Of a stretch of DNA of 64,000 nt, positions 23,091-34,479 are shown one piece after another. Under the pieces are notes generated by a model. It did no database searches, had not been told where the DNA came from, and was given only the letters and a program-made list of their open reading frames with translations. The DNA lies in the NCBI GenBank assembly GCA_030248215.1, contig JASANG010002214.1, forward strand, positions 372,001-436,000, written 5' to 3'. Numbering within the stretch: the stretch's first letter is position 1; each line of letters opens with the position of its first letter. Made by a program: the position numbers and the translations under genes. Source of the DNA: Enoplolaimus lenunculus. Lineage: Eukaryota; Nematoda; Enoplea; Enoplida; Thoracostomopsidae.

Positions 23091-23395
23091 TTTTTTAAAA
23101 AAAATATTTTTGCTAAACAGCGCATATTTTAGATAAAAGCAGATAAAATATTCGTATGCTGCAATTTGTGAAGAAAAAGTACGACACACCTTAGCCCAAA
23201 CATATATATTACCGTTCTTGACCTTGAATATTTCATTTCGAGAGAGTTGTATTATCTTAAATGAAATGTTGGCGAGTGAGCGAATCGAGAGAGAAAATTT
23301 GTTGACATTTTGCAATTTTTAAGGTCTGTGGAGTTTCCGTGAAAACCTTAAAAAATCACAAAAAAGTAGAATAGTGACAAAGCTCGCTAGCGAAT

Positions 23396-23680
23396 CGGGC
23401 CAGAAGCCAAGCGCTTTCCAAACTTTAATGGTTTTTGTTTAAACTGGTTAGGTGGGGTGTCCTTTAGAGGTGAGCCTACCAAATGGTGGAGATGGAATTG
23501 CCTGCTCTGGCCCTTGCTGTGATCTTTCTTTTGTAGTCTATCGGCATATTCACAAAGTCGCGAAGCCAGATACAGTTCCAAACTTCATTGGTTTTCGTTT
23601 CAAGTGGTTAGAGTGTGGGTGCCCTTTATGGGTGGGCCTACCAAATGTTTAGGGTGGGATTGCATGCTCCCACGCCCACC
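23396..23680. repeat. Tandem pair of about 120-bp units
   Basis: Two diverged copies of a unit containing CCAAACTTTAATGGTTTT, TGGTTAG and GAGCCTACCAAATG (second copy GGGCCTACCAAATG), offset by about 170 bp. The short reading frame spanning them has no recognisable domain. Confidence 0.6.
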
Positions 23681-23687
23681 CTAGTCG

Positions 23688-23906
23688 CACTGCAAAAAAT
23701 AGTGAGTCAAATTGACTCTCTCCGAAACAGGCTTTTACTGACTACACAAACTGGGTCAAAAAACGACACCGACCGAGTCAAATTCGACTCACTGAGCGAT
23801 TCAGTGAATCGAATTTGACTCTGGCGGAGTCGAATATTGACTCAGTATGTGTAGTCTGAAAAAGCCTATTTTGGACAGAGTCAATTTGACTCACCATTTT
23901 TTGCAT
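23688..23906. mobile_element. Palindromic MITE, TGCAAAAAATGGTGAGTCAA family (copy 1)
   Basis: Starts CACTGCAAAAAATAGTGAG and ends TCACCATTTTTTGCA. Both arms carry GTCAAATTGACTCT and AGGCTTTT in inverted orientation, so the whole element can fold back. GACTC/GAGTC pentamers are repeated throughout. It is non-coding. Related copies are at 52,943 and, as a half copy, 47,457. Confidence 0.85.
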
Positions 23907-24371
23907 AGCATGTTCCTCTTTCTCTAGCCTTTCGGCATACTTAAACGCAAAATTGTATTTTGTAACGACGTGTTTGCAACTACGCCACCAGCTAACTTTA
24001 TCTTTGAAAGTCTATCCTGGTCTCTCAGCATCTTTCCCGTTAAGCACGTATTGCCAGCAGCTGTTTGCCCAAAAACATTCGAATTTTGAAACGTTTACAT
24101 CCGCTTTTTCTTAGAAATCGTTCGAATATTAAAAATTTGTAATATGTGTACTTAAATATCTTGAGAGGTATACACATTACCTAACATTTCAATTATGCGC
24201 TCAAACTTAAATTTGTGACAAATTCCAATTCACTGTTGGTCCCGATTTTGAAAATTTTGCATATTCGAGCATCACAACGGGTATTCTGAGCATCCATACT
24301 CGTTCTTAAGGTCATATTGATTTCGCTTAGGCCTAGAAAATCCTGTCAAGCACTTTGATAATTTAATTAGT

Positions 24372-24520
24372 GCTCGGCATTGGATATTCTTTCATATCCG
24401 GAGATCCGGCAGGCATTGGATATTCTTTCATATCCGGATATCCGGCAATTCTTGCCGGATATTTATCGGGATATCCGGATACACGTTTGTTTTCGGATAC
24501 ATATCCGGATTTTTAACACA
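24372..24520. repeat. ATCCGGAT-rich repeat fragment
   Basis: CATTGGATATTCTTTCATAT is repeated twice, followed by several ATATCCGGATA words. This resembles the ends of the hAT-like MITE families but no second end is identified. Similar CCGGATA words occur near 37,640 and 37,985. Confidence 0.45.
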
Positions 24521-25714
24521 GTGCAATGAAAGTCTTTCTAGCATAGAATTCGTTTAGCAGCTGAAAAACATTTGGGTCATGGGGCAGTTATCCGTTGGGG
24601 GGCGGTACCTCTCACTCGCCTCCTCCCCTGTTGCTGAGGCGACCGTTTAGGTTTGGGTAAACCCTTGTCAGAGGGACGCAATAAACAAACGCGACTGAAC
24701 CAACAAAATCAGCGCAAACATTCTTCGTCATGGATAAATGAGCTTTATTTACTCATTTATGTACAAATTAAACAGAAACACGAAAGAGCAAGTATATATT
24801 TCCGTTCTCTTTTATATATTTAGAAAATGATAGAAATGTTTAAAATAGTTGGCTTTGCAAGATTTGAGTTTTATGAAACAAACAGTAGAGATTTGACGAA
24901 TTTTTTTGTATGTTCCGCACTCTCAATAAATGATTGTGCTTAAAAGAGTGTCTTGTATGTAAAATAGCATACTTGATTTATCACAAAGTGCCTATTGTCA
25001 ACAATCAAATCGCTCTAAGAGTGCACACGTACCATGCCGCACCCTGAACAACCTTTCACTCCTATGGAACGCTATATACTTCTATCAGCGTTTTAACATT
25101 TGTTTGCGGATTCTCAAAATCTCTGACGGGGGGACGGGCGCAATGTGTAATAGCAAAATGTTCGTGACGGAGACGCTAAACGCAATAGTGCAAAATGTTA
25201 ACTCACAAAATTTTAGTTTGAACTTTGTTGTCGGCAGGGACCCGAGCGTGGTCCCACAATGGATGCGACGGTACTCCTGCTTATACGCTCTTGCAAGTTG
25301 ATTTTAGGGTCTAAACAACGCAAGCCGTAGTGTAAGATTAGTCTGTTCTCTTGTTTGTCACTCTCGACTACCCTGTCAAATAGCAGTAAAATTACCGTTT
25401 AATCACTAAAAATTAAGATGAGAGTATAACTTTGTAAATATTTGTGTTTAATTTTGCTAAACTAATAAACTATTAACTTTTACACCATTTTGTCCATAAA
25501 AGAACGAAAGAAAAGGAAAAATGTAAAAACAAACACATTTTCTTTGTGATATAATTATATTTTGAATTATTTTTAGAATGTGACAAATTTAATTCAAATC
25601 CAATTCTGATCGCCAAAATACAATGGGGAGGTCAAAACGCTTATAATAAAGTCGCAAGCCAGATTCTTGCAAAATATTGGTTCTTGTAGGCTTTCCTGAA
25701 GTATTAAAGCTTTC

Positions 25715-26068
25715 GGCCAATGTTTAAGAACAGGGGCGGAATAGTATTATAAGCATATTCTTAAGCCTAAGCCTAAGCCTAAACGTAAGCGTAACAATGA
25801 GTATGTTCCTAAGCCGAAGCCTAAGCCTAAACGTAAGCGTAAGAATGAGCATATTCCTAAGCCTAAGCCTAAACCTAAACGTAACCGCAAGAATGAGCAT
25901 GTTCCTAAGCCTAAGCCTAAGCCTAAACGCAAGCGTAAGAATGAGCATGTACCTAATCCTAAGCCAAATCGTAAGTCGAAGCCAAGCAAAAAAATTAGTC
26001 TAAAACTTAAGCTTACTCTATTCTAGTCCCTCAGACAAAGTCTCCGCCCCTGATTTTTACATGAGCCC
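25715..26068. mobile_element. Telomere-repeat MITE copy with longest internal array
   Basis: Starts GGCCAATGTTTAAGAACAGG and ends CTGATTTTTACATGAGCCC. From about 25,757 to 25,990 it contains many GCCTAA hexamers mixed with GCGTAA variants, broken into blocks by AATGAGCAT spacers. On the minus strand these give artificial Leu-Gly and Leu-Arg repeat frames. The spacer periodicity suggests internal duplication of a roughly 60-bp block. Confidence 0.88.
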
Positions 26069-26344
26069 TTTACGTCTAAGCGTAAAGATTAAAGTTTCAA
26101 TTTTAACCGTTAATAAATCGCGTGGCGAGAGTACAAATGCCAGAATAATTCTGAACAAACCAGTTTGCACAGGTTGGTTTTTTATTAGAAAAATAGGAAA
26201 ATCGAGAAAGAAGAGAAATTTGTTTTTAATTCTTAAAATCAATAAATGTTTTTTGTGTGAAAACTTGGCTTTGAAACTGGCACGAGATGAACCAGTCTTT
26301 CAAGAAAACCAATAAAATGACGCCACTTAAAAGATTCCCAATAA

Positions 26345-26665
26345 TCAATCACTCGTAATTTGATGTGTTTTCTTCTGCAGCTTGAATATACTACGATGGT
26401 TGTTCCAGACGGCTACGAGAATTTCACTCAGGCCACAGCCCAACGAATCAAAATCAAAATTTTGCGTTGAGATTTCGTCTAAAAATTGCGCTTGGCTTCT
26501 GATTCGTTTCGTTCGTGAGGTTGTTTCATACTTTAATACGTTGCGGCGACCTCTGTTACAAATTTTTGGATCCACCCACTGTTTGACAGTGTTTGAGAAA
26601 GAAATTCGACCCTTCCATATTTGCGTAAAATTTTGATTGCAAGCATAACAGTATCGAACAATCAC
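26345..26665 (-). other. Unassigned open reading frame, 106 codons
   Basis: A minus-strand frame with no recognised domain. The plus strand is also open over 26,382-26,636 and begins after a TTTTCTTCTGCAG acceptor-like site. No splice partner was found on either strand, so coding status is doubtful. Confidence 0.15.
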
Positions 26666-26789
26666 GTGTAAAATTCTTTGGCATAAAATAGACGATTAAA
26701 ATTCTTAATTTATCGCTGTTTTTTTGAAAATTGTTTTATTAATAGCTCCAGCGCGCTGCACAAGCTAAATCGTTACAACAAACCCAAGA

Positions 26790-27190
26790 GTGTACTATAT
26801 ACACTAGTGGCTCCAGAGGAGACGGGGGAGTACGCCCCAGTCAGACATTTTTTGTGATATAATGGTAAGGCCTTGCCACACAATTTTTACCCTCAGAAAA
26901 TTTTTTTGTATAAAATGAAACACAATTTTTACCCTCAAATTTTTTATACTATAAAACCTTGTATAATGCATTCAATTTTTCCCTGAAAATTTTTTTTGAT
27001 AAAATTATAAGGTTCCTACAGTGGCGGAGCACACAGGGTTGGGAGCTCCCCAAAACTCAAGGGTGATGGCCTTCAAACTCACGAGCGAAGCGAGCGAGAC
27101 GCCAGACGCATTTTCAACTATTTATAGGTGCGGGTCTCTTTAAAGGTGGGGCCCCCACCCAAATGGGCGCGCGGGGGGGAGGGGTGGTTG
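26790..27190. repeat. Dispersed repeat with ACAATTTTTACCCTC words
   Basis: ACAATTTTTACCCTCAGAAAATTTTTT-like segments recur at spacings of about 50-60 bp, followed by CAGTGGCGGAGCACA and a GC-rich tail with C and G runs. A related region is at 49,868-50,150 and a short piece at 60,236. It is probably a worn DNA transposon; the boundaries are uncertain. Confidence 0.45.
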
Positions 27191-27606
27191 CTCGGTCCCT
27201 GGGTCTCTACCTTGCAATTTTTGCAGTTTATAACATTTGCCAGTCCGCCTGCTTCCCGTGAAAACGTGAATATTGGTATATTAATAAAATAAATCAAAAT
27301 GTAAGTTCGTAGTTCACAATGCCCAAAGTTTTTTACTAATATATTTTTGGACAAATCTTTCAAATTAAATGTAAAAACATTTAGCTACCGACATGAGTCG
27401 AAGGATGGATTTCTATTGGAACTGGAGTCCAAATATAATGCTACATTTTGCACACAATTGGTGCCAAAAGAACACTGATAAAGGCTTTTGTTGGCAAAAT
27501 AAACTTTTCTGAACAGCTGGTCGAGTTGATGTAATAATGTTGCAGCAGCTGATATATATAGCCAAAATTATTATTAATGAGCAGCAAAAACAAATACAGT
27601 TTTTAT

Positions 27607-27815
27607 GACCCATGCATAGAACAGGGCCGCAACAGTAGTATATTAAGCATATTCCTAAGCCTAAGCCTATAAGCGTAAAGATGAGCTTATTCCTAAGCCT
27701 AAGCCTAAGCCTACTAAGCATAAGCCTAAGCCTAAGCAAAAAATTAGTCTAAAGCTTAAACGACTCTGTTACAGCACCTCCGGAAAACCATACGGCCCTG
27801 TTCTATATTTGGGCC
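27607..27815. mobile_element. Telomere-repeat MITE copy, perfect 8-bp duplication
   Basis: Starts GACCCATGCATAGAACAGGG and ends CCCTGTTCTATATTTGGGCC. GTTTTTAT flanks both sides exactly, an 8-bp target duplication. The interior carries several GCCTAA hexamers. With the copy at 49,181 it forms a subfamily with CCCTGTTCTATA ends. Confidence 0.92.
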
Positions 27816-29695
27816 GTTTTTATTTGCTACCCATAAAACCGACAACAATAACAGAGGCAGCAATAGGAGGGGTATTCATTTTAAGCCCAATCAACAGAAG
27901 TCTCTTATCCATAATTAGCCCGTTAGTGGATTGAGTCCATAGAGTCTACAAAACATACCAAAGCAGAAAAACGGCCTAGACTGCTCCAATATCTAGCCAG
28001 ACAACCTGCATGCATTTTACTATTAAATCCAATAAAAAAACTAACGGAAATGGCAATCAGAAATGCTTCGGAGCAAGTCAAATCTATCCAAAAGAAAGAA
28101 TATAGAAAACAAGACTTTTAGGTTCTGGAACGAATTAAAAATATATAACAGTCCATAGCTGCCAAACGGGGAGTACATTGTGGAAAGGTAAAATGAATGT
28201 CAGTCCACGTTATTCGGGTCACTGCAGTACTTAAATTATGCTACACTTCGAAAGCAGTTTTCTAACTTATTGTTAAGCATAATATATGCCTGTAAGAGTA
28301 AATGGAAAAAAAGACAAACGGAAATTGTATACAGAAATCTTTAAAATTTTGAGTGCCAATATTTGAAAATTTTTTTGCGGGAAATTGAAAATCCTAAAAT
28401 TTTAGTAATTTTAAGGTTGTAAAAACGTCCAATTTGTTAATTCATGCAGAAATTCAAAGACCACCGCGAGGCTATTAATGTGGGCATTTTAGCAGTTGAT
28501 GCGCATAGAATTAAATCGTGGCAAAAAAAGTTCTACTAAGTAAAACTTTAAAATTCCACAAGCAGGAGTTGAACCCAACATACATACGTGCCAGTCAATT
28601 TGCTAATCAACTGGGTCATTACAGTACGCTGTTGACACTTTATTAGGATAATATGGCATTTAATGCTTGTGTATAATGCCGAACATGGTAATGTATATAT
28701 ATGCATGGTAAAGATATGAAAATCGACAATTCCATTATGTACATGGGAGTCAAAAATAGAAGTGGGAAAAACCGGGGAGACCACGTTGTCAAGAACGAAG
28801 GCATTTTCTGTAGAGTTAAAATATAAGCTCCAATATTTTTACTGAAATACGAAGGCGGTCATAAACAAGTTTTTATGGTCTATATAGCGCTGGAGTTCTG
28901 GGTAACATTTAGTCTGCTTATATAGACATCATATTTTTCAAAAAGTCGCATTTGTCTGCTAGCCATGTCATGTGATATATTTTCCAATGTCTGTATAGTT
29001 TATGTAACATGAACGAATTGTCCTGTTGAATATCATATTTACTAAAAATTTGAAATTTGAATTTTTCATTTATGACGCTGTGGTTCTGAACGATTTTGTG
29101 TCGGAAAGGACGGCGTGTTTTTTAGTACTTTAAATTACATCTGTGCCTCTGTCAGTCGCCTTTCTATCCCTATATATGCCCGCGAAAATTGCGCTGTAAC
29201 TCTGAATATCATATACCTATTTGATGTAATTTTGGAATATCATATGATATTCGCATGAATGTCACATCAACCGACAGCATATTGACTCTTGTACACATTG
29301 AACACAGCGCAGTGGATTGTGTCAGCGTCACATGACACCCGAGTTATCTTTCTTGACTCGATATAACACCCGAGCGTAAATGTTGACGTCGAATCAACAT
29401 GGGACAAACCATGATCCGCCTGCCCGCTATAAACGTGAATTCCGCATAACGCAGCGTATTTAAAATGATAGAAACAGAACTCGGATATTGAAAAGTTTCA
29501 TAATTGAGGAAGTTATAGATATTTAGCGGGTTTCTAAAATATTAAAGAATAAATAGCGCATTCAGTCAAATTTTTTGAAATTTTGGTTGAATGCAATGCA
29601 GGAACTTTCACTTGAAATTAAATACTGAAATTCAGTCAGAATCTTAAATTTTGAGTTATCTGCTGTTGCTTTAAAATTTTAAAAGCTCTGTGAAT

Positions 29696-30167
29696 AAGGG
29701 TGTAAACTGATAGCAAAATTAATGGAAATGAATATTGAAATATAAGTTTCAAAAACGTTTTATTTTCCTTCCGACACAATTGTGGCTTGCAAATATTCAC
29801 CGGTCTTTCTAAAATTAAAAAGAAGCCGATGTACCACCAGTTTTTAAGATTATCGATGAATTTCTCTGTATTTTATTGGGAACAATAGCAGTATATCTGG
29901 ATATGTTTTTAGCGCCGTTCCGGTTTCTTGTGGGTCTGTGAAAGAGTAGGCTTATATTCTAGACATTTTTGCTTATGCATACGCTTAATCTACTGTTACG
30001 GCCCTAAAAGTAATTTTGAGAATAAAAACAACAAAATTTTATTTCTATAACGGAAACCAGGCACCGGTTTCCACTGGAAACGTATATCCGATTACAATCA
30101 TTATCCGTTTTTAATTTCCGTTAATTTTTCGCTCCGTTTCCGTATTTTAGTATCCGTTTACACTTTA
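29696..30167. mobile_element. hAT-like MITE, CGGAAA-repeat family (copy 2, worn)
   Basis: Begins AAGGGTGTAAACTGATAG and ends TATCCGTTTACACTTTAA. A piece of the telomere-repeat family (TAGACATTTTTGCTTA... to GTTACGGCCC, about 29,945-30,004) sits inside it, a second case of one small element carried in another. Confidence 0.65.
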
Positions 30168-31248
30168 ACCGATACTTCATCACAGCTCTGAATAAGTGGA
30201 CAATTTAATTATTTATTACAGAGCAATCAAACTTTATACTAGCAATCGCAGATGGCAACATGGTGACCTGCTTGCCAAAAACTCGTATAAAATTCCAGTC
30301 CTTTCTTCTGGTGTGAAACAAATCTCATACCTTATTTTTTATTGCACTGAAAATAATTTTGTTAATCGGAAGTTTATATGTCGCCCATGCATACACTTCA
30401 AAGTTTACTTGCGCAACAATAATGTTAATGCGTTAATGCTTCAGAGAAATTCAAACACCGTTAAAAACTTAAAGGCAACGAAGCTAAAAACTTCGAAAAA
30501 CTCAACGCTGCTGAAAGAAATGCGAACATTTTGCAGTTCGCAAAATAAAAGCACTATTAATATGTGCAAACATCCACAACTAAACCGGTTTTCGATCCGA
30601 AACTCATGATGGTTGTACAAACATCAGCCAAGAAAACAACTGTAGAAATTTCTGTAACAGGCTTAACCTCTTGGAAGCATTGCCTCAACTTAGTGAAATT
30701 GGATACTTAAGCACAAAAATAAAACCTAAACGCTATATTGTTAACCATAACAACGGCAAATCACCGGCTACTAAGAATCGGCAGCTAGATCTGAAGTACT
30801 TCTCATACACTGATTCCTAAACAAGATTGCCAATATTGTAGACCTAAGCACTTGAAACTATTTATAATACACAAAATCAAACAATGACTTTTCAACAACT
30901 CAGTAAAACGCAGTCCTTTGCATAATCAATGTGTGGCATAAACCGACCTTCCACATCGAACAGACCGCAAAACCCATAGGGCAGTCAACCAGCATTCAAG
31001 AGTCGTTCCTCGGCGAATTTTTTGAGCTAAATCACACCGTATTTATGTACTGCACCGACTAACACACTGCCAAAACTGCACATAAACAGTGTTCACTGAA
31101 CATCACTGGATGCCAAACGTGTGTGACCCGTCTTGTACCAGGATTAAACACAACTATTTACTACTACAGCATTGATGATACATTTTAACGAGCAAGTATT
31201 TGCATCGCTTGCACTCGTGTATAGAGACAAACGTTCGTTAAAATGCTA

Positions 31249-34062
31249 CTAATTCATAGCAACATCACCTCCTTGAAGTGGTTTGAGTATTGGACGTGAG
31301 TACTCAACAAAATCGTCGATTAACACAGGCCATGCACCTAAAGCAGAAAATATTTTAACGCAAACCATAAAGGCGGCATTAAACTTGTTGTGAGGCGCCA
31401 AAAGGAATTAAAATTAAATTAATGAAGTATGGTTACGTCCCAATAACCGACAAGCGTATGCATTTTGTAATAATTCTCCGTTCACATCTTATGTATCGGC
31501 AAATTTCAGGAATTTTGACGAACATTTACAAATGCCTACCCGAGCAATAACTAATGTAATTTTTCGATGTACAATACGACAAGTTCGCTTAATTTTTCGC
31601 TTACATTGGTTGTCTTGTAACAGTAATATCAGAAGCAGCTCGTCTTAACTAGCAAGCAATATAATGTTAAAATTGTGGCGTAGGTACAACCCAGCGGGAT
31701 TAAACTATCCTTTTTATATAATCTAATCTAGTCAAACTACCTTCTTCGTCATAATTGCTAAAATCATCATTTATTTGCAGCGCGAAGTCAAGCAAAAGAT
31801 TCCAAGTATCACGAGGAATAGACTTTTTGTGATTATCCTAAAATGATAACATTGATCAGAATCAAACAAGTAGTCAAATATAACAGAATTCAGATGAGTT
31901 TTAGTACCCGTTTGTGATTAGCACATAAACAGCCGACATGAAATTTTAATGCAATATGTTTCGTGTGGTTGAAATTCAAATCGATACTTTTATTTTACTA
32001 ATATGTAATTTTAGTAAAACTCACAGAAACTTGAATAGCGTTAATACGCGTTTCGAAGACATTTTGGACGAATATTCGTGCCTGACATTTTTAAAAATAA
32101 AAAACGACATATCTCTGAAATTTCCGAAAATAATTACTCAAGCTCAACACATTTATGCCGTCATAATATCAAAGCACATAAGAAATACGACACAAATGAC
32201 TTTGCTTTTATGCTTACATTTCAGATTGTTTACATGTCCTTGGGGTGTTAGGCATTACAAATTTATCACGACCAAAGTCGAAATCTTAACCCTAGGACAA
32301 AAAGTAGCATCGAAAACATACCATCAAAAACTTGAACCATAAATCCAAATACTTGAACTTATCGCGCAAACATATTTCCCAGTATGCCATCGCCATTTCC
32401 AAGTCTAAAAATATGAATAAATTGCAATTATCATAAAAATAATAATTATAACTATCCACAGATTAGGTTTAAACAGCAATCATGCCAGATTCATAACTTA
32501 GAAGAGTTCGTGTTGAGTATAAAGATAAACCATCTTTATTAATCTACTTAAATGACTTACTATTGTTTTATACTAAAGTTGAAATGAATCTACAGTTTTA
32601 ATTGAAGCAAGGATAATATAGCACAGCGGTCGGCCTATTGTAATTCATTGAACATGGTGAGTGACTTAAGTGTTTACTTAACAAGTACATTTTCATAAAC
32701 AATAAATTGGCTAAGAAAATGCTTGTTTAGCAAGTACATAAATACGAAGTTGTGCTTATGTAGCTACTGTTTCAGAAACCCAACCACTGTGTTATTTCAA
32801 AAGTTATACCAAAATACAATCTTCTATATATCTTGTCTTGTCAAGCAACATTAAGGCATACCTAAACCTTTTTGACCAGGATTTCTTGCAAAATTGAAAG
32901 TAAATTGATAGAAGTCCCTGAATTTACTCGGGTCATTCAATTCAGCATCGATCGATGGCAACTTCTGACGCAACTTATCTACCGTATCGCATCTGTTGAT
33001 TATCGAAATATACTTTCACATTTTATAAGACAAGCGTGTTTTTTGGTTGTGTATTCATGGCAGTTAAAAGCATTTTCCATCCATCAATTGTATACGAAGG
33101 GCAAAAAGTGCATTTGATTGCAATACATACATCAGGCACATTGTTGGAATGTATTTCAAACAGAGAATGAGTTTCAAAGTTCGATGTAGACTGCACCGCA
33201 ATACGAATCGATGTGTAACATATAATAGAGTAAAATAACTTTTCAAACCAAGTTTTTTCTATTTTCAATTAGAAGTAGTTCCATGTGTTTTAGAGTGGAC
33301 AATAAATAATTAAAGACATACGATAAACGTAACGAATAGAAGATGTTGCCTTACCTTAACTCGTTCATCCCGTTAACAAATTCATCTCGTGTGAACTCGC
33401 ATTGCGTCTCTGCGTTGAAATTCCACGCAATCACCAACACTAGACGGTGACCAGGATCAAGATGTAAGTCTTTGATCAATTGTAGCATCCCTTCAGCTGT
33501 AATTTTGTTGTGTTCGTTTGGATCTGAAACTAATATTTTGTCTAACGTTTAAATATAGACATGAAATAGCAAACAGCAAAGATGTACGTATTGAAGTAGA
33601 TTTTACACATAGCTTGATACGAAGTTTTCTCACTGATATTCGTATTAATAAAAAGAGAAGTCCAATAACTTACCTCTGTATCGCTGAAACGTTTGCTCCA
33701 GCTTTTTGCGATCAATCGAGGCCGGTCGTTCTTGCGCCATATAGAATTCGGGGTTGCTAAAGAACTGGTCGCATGACCCCTCCAAACTCCAATCGTTGTA
33801 TGACAAGCAGTACAAAGCAACCTGAACAGTAAAGCTTGCATTTCTACACTAAAGTTAAGGTATTCGGCGGATATGTCACCAGGGTATAAATGGGAATTAG
33901 TTCCAAAGGGTTAGAGTTTGACAATTATTGATGCACGTGGAATACCTTAGGCTTCTATAAATAATGAAACATTATTGGAAAACTTACTCGTTCGGGAGCT
34001 CGAGTCCAGTTCATGAACTGTTTAAGCTTTTCTTTTTGAGACTTGTGCAAACTTCGACTCAT
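31249..34062 (-). CDS. DCUN1D1: DCN1-like protein (DCUN1D), cullin neddylation co-E3
   Basis: Seven minus-strand exons: 34062-33988, 33821-33674, 33523-33355, 32992-32868, 32404-32322, 31837-31741, 31337-31249 (TAG). Phases agree throughout; 261 residues, close to the 259 of human DCUN1D1. The protein binds UBE2M and the cullin WHB domain and promotes NEDD8 transfer to cullins. The N terminus ([14 protein letters not shown], then [10 protein letters not shown]) fits the UBA-like segment. The rest is the PONY/potentiating-neddylation domain, with [19 protein letters not shown] and [13 protein letters not shown]. The Asp-Ala-Asp cullin-binding patch is intact at D210, A234 and D240. An in-frame stop lies upstream of the ATG. 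The exon 4 donor (GTTTAG) is weak but phase-consistent. Just after the stop codon CATTTTAACGA and TCGTTAAAATG (31,179-31,245) could form a stem. Confidence 0.97.
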
Positions 34063-34479
34063 CGCTGCTAAATATTCAGGTAATTTCTAATAAACTAAAA
34101 ATTAACAATAGACACACATAGTTTAGAGAAATGTAACACGGACAAACTAAAAACAATATACGTGAATATTTGCGTTTATCAAAAAATATGAACAAAATAT
34201 ATACGGAACAAAATATATACGTACGGATTGTTAATATTTGTTTTGCGGACTTTCGTCCAAATACTAAAATACTTTGTCCCGACGAAAACAGAACCAGAGG
34301 TTATTAGTAATATGTAGCATGTACAATACTTGGAAAAGCTGACAAAACCGCTGCTATTAAAGATCACATTTAAAGCCGAAATTTTGTGTTCCAACACGGT
34401 TTTGGACCTCCAGAAACAACTTGCTTGCTTTTACTTTTACACCAGTGGTTGACAGATTGTCAGGTCACCAATATTATGA

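Larger units (their letters stand above)
22142..31248. other. Intergenic region rich in small transposons
   Basis: Between the glutaredoxin-fusion and DCUN1D genes I find only repeats (listed separately) and unassigned AT-rich sequence. The stretch 24,530-25,320 has GC-richer patches and an AATAAA but no interpretable frame. At 30,196-30,609 a Lys/Asn-rich reading frame on the plus strand has no recognisable domain and the low-complexity look of AT-rich noise. No RNA gene was recognised. Confidence 0.5.

Noticed and set aside
24530-25320. Long-terminal-repeat type element
   Set aside because: A GC-richer stretch, an AATAAA and a GTGGTCCCACAATGG word were suggestive, but no second terminal repeat and no recognisable coding part were found.
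25724-25989. Leu-Gly and Leu-Arg repeat proteins on the minus strand
   Set aside because: They are translations of telomere-type hexamers inside a MITE; the frames differ only by which register of GCCTAA is read.
30196-30609. 137-codon plus-strand gene
   Set aside because: Lys/Asn-rich composition typical of AT-rich noise, with no domain and no splice context.
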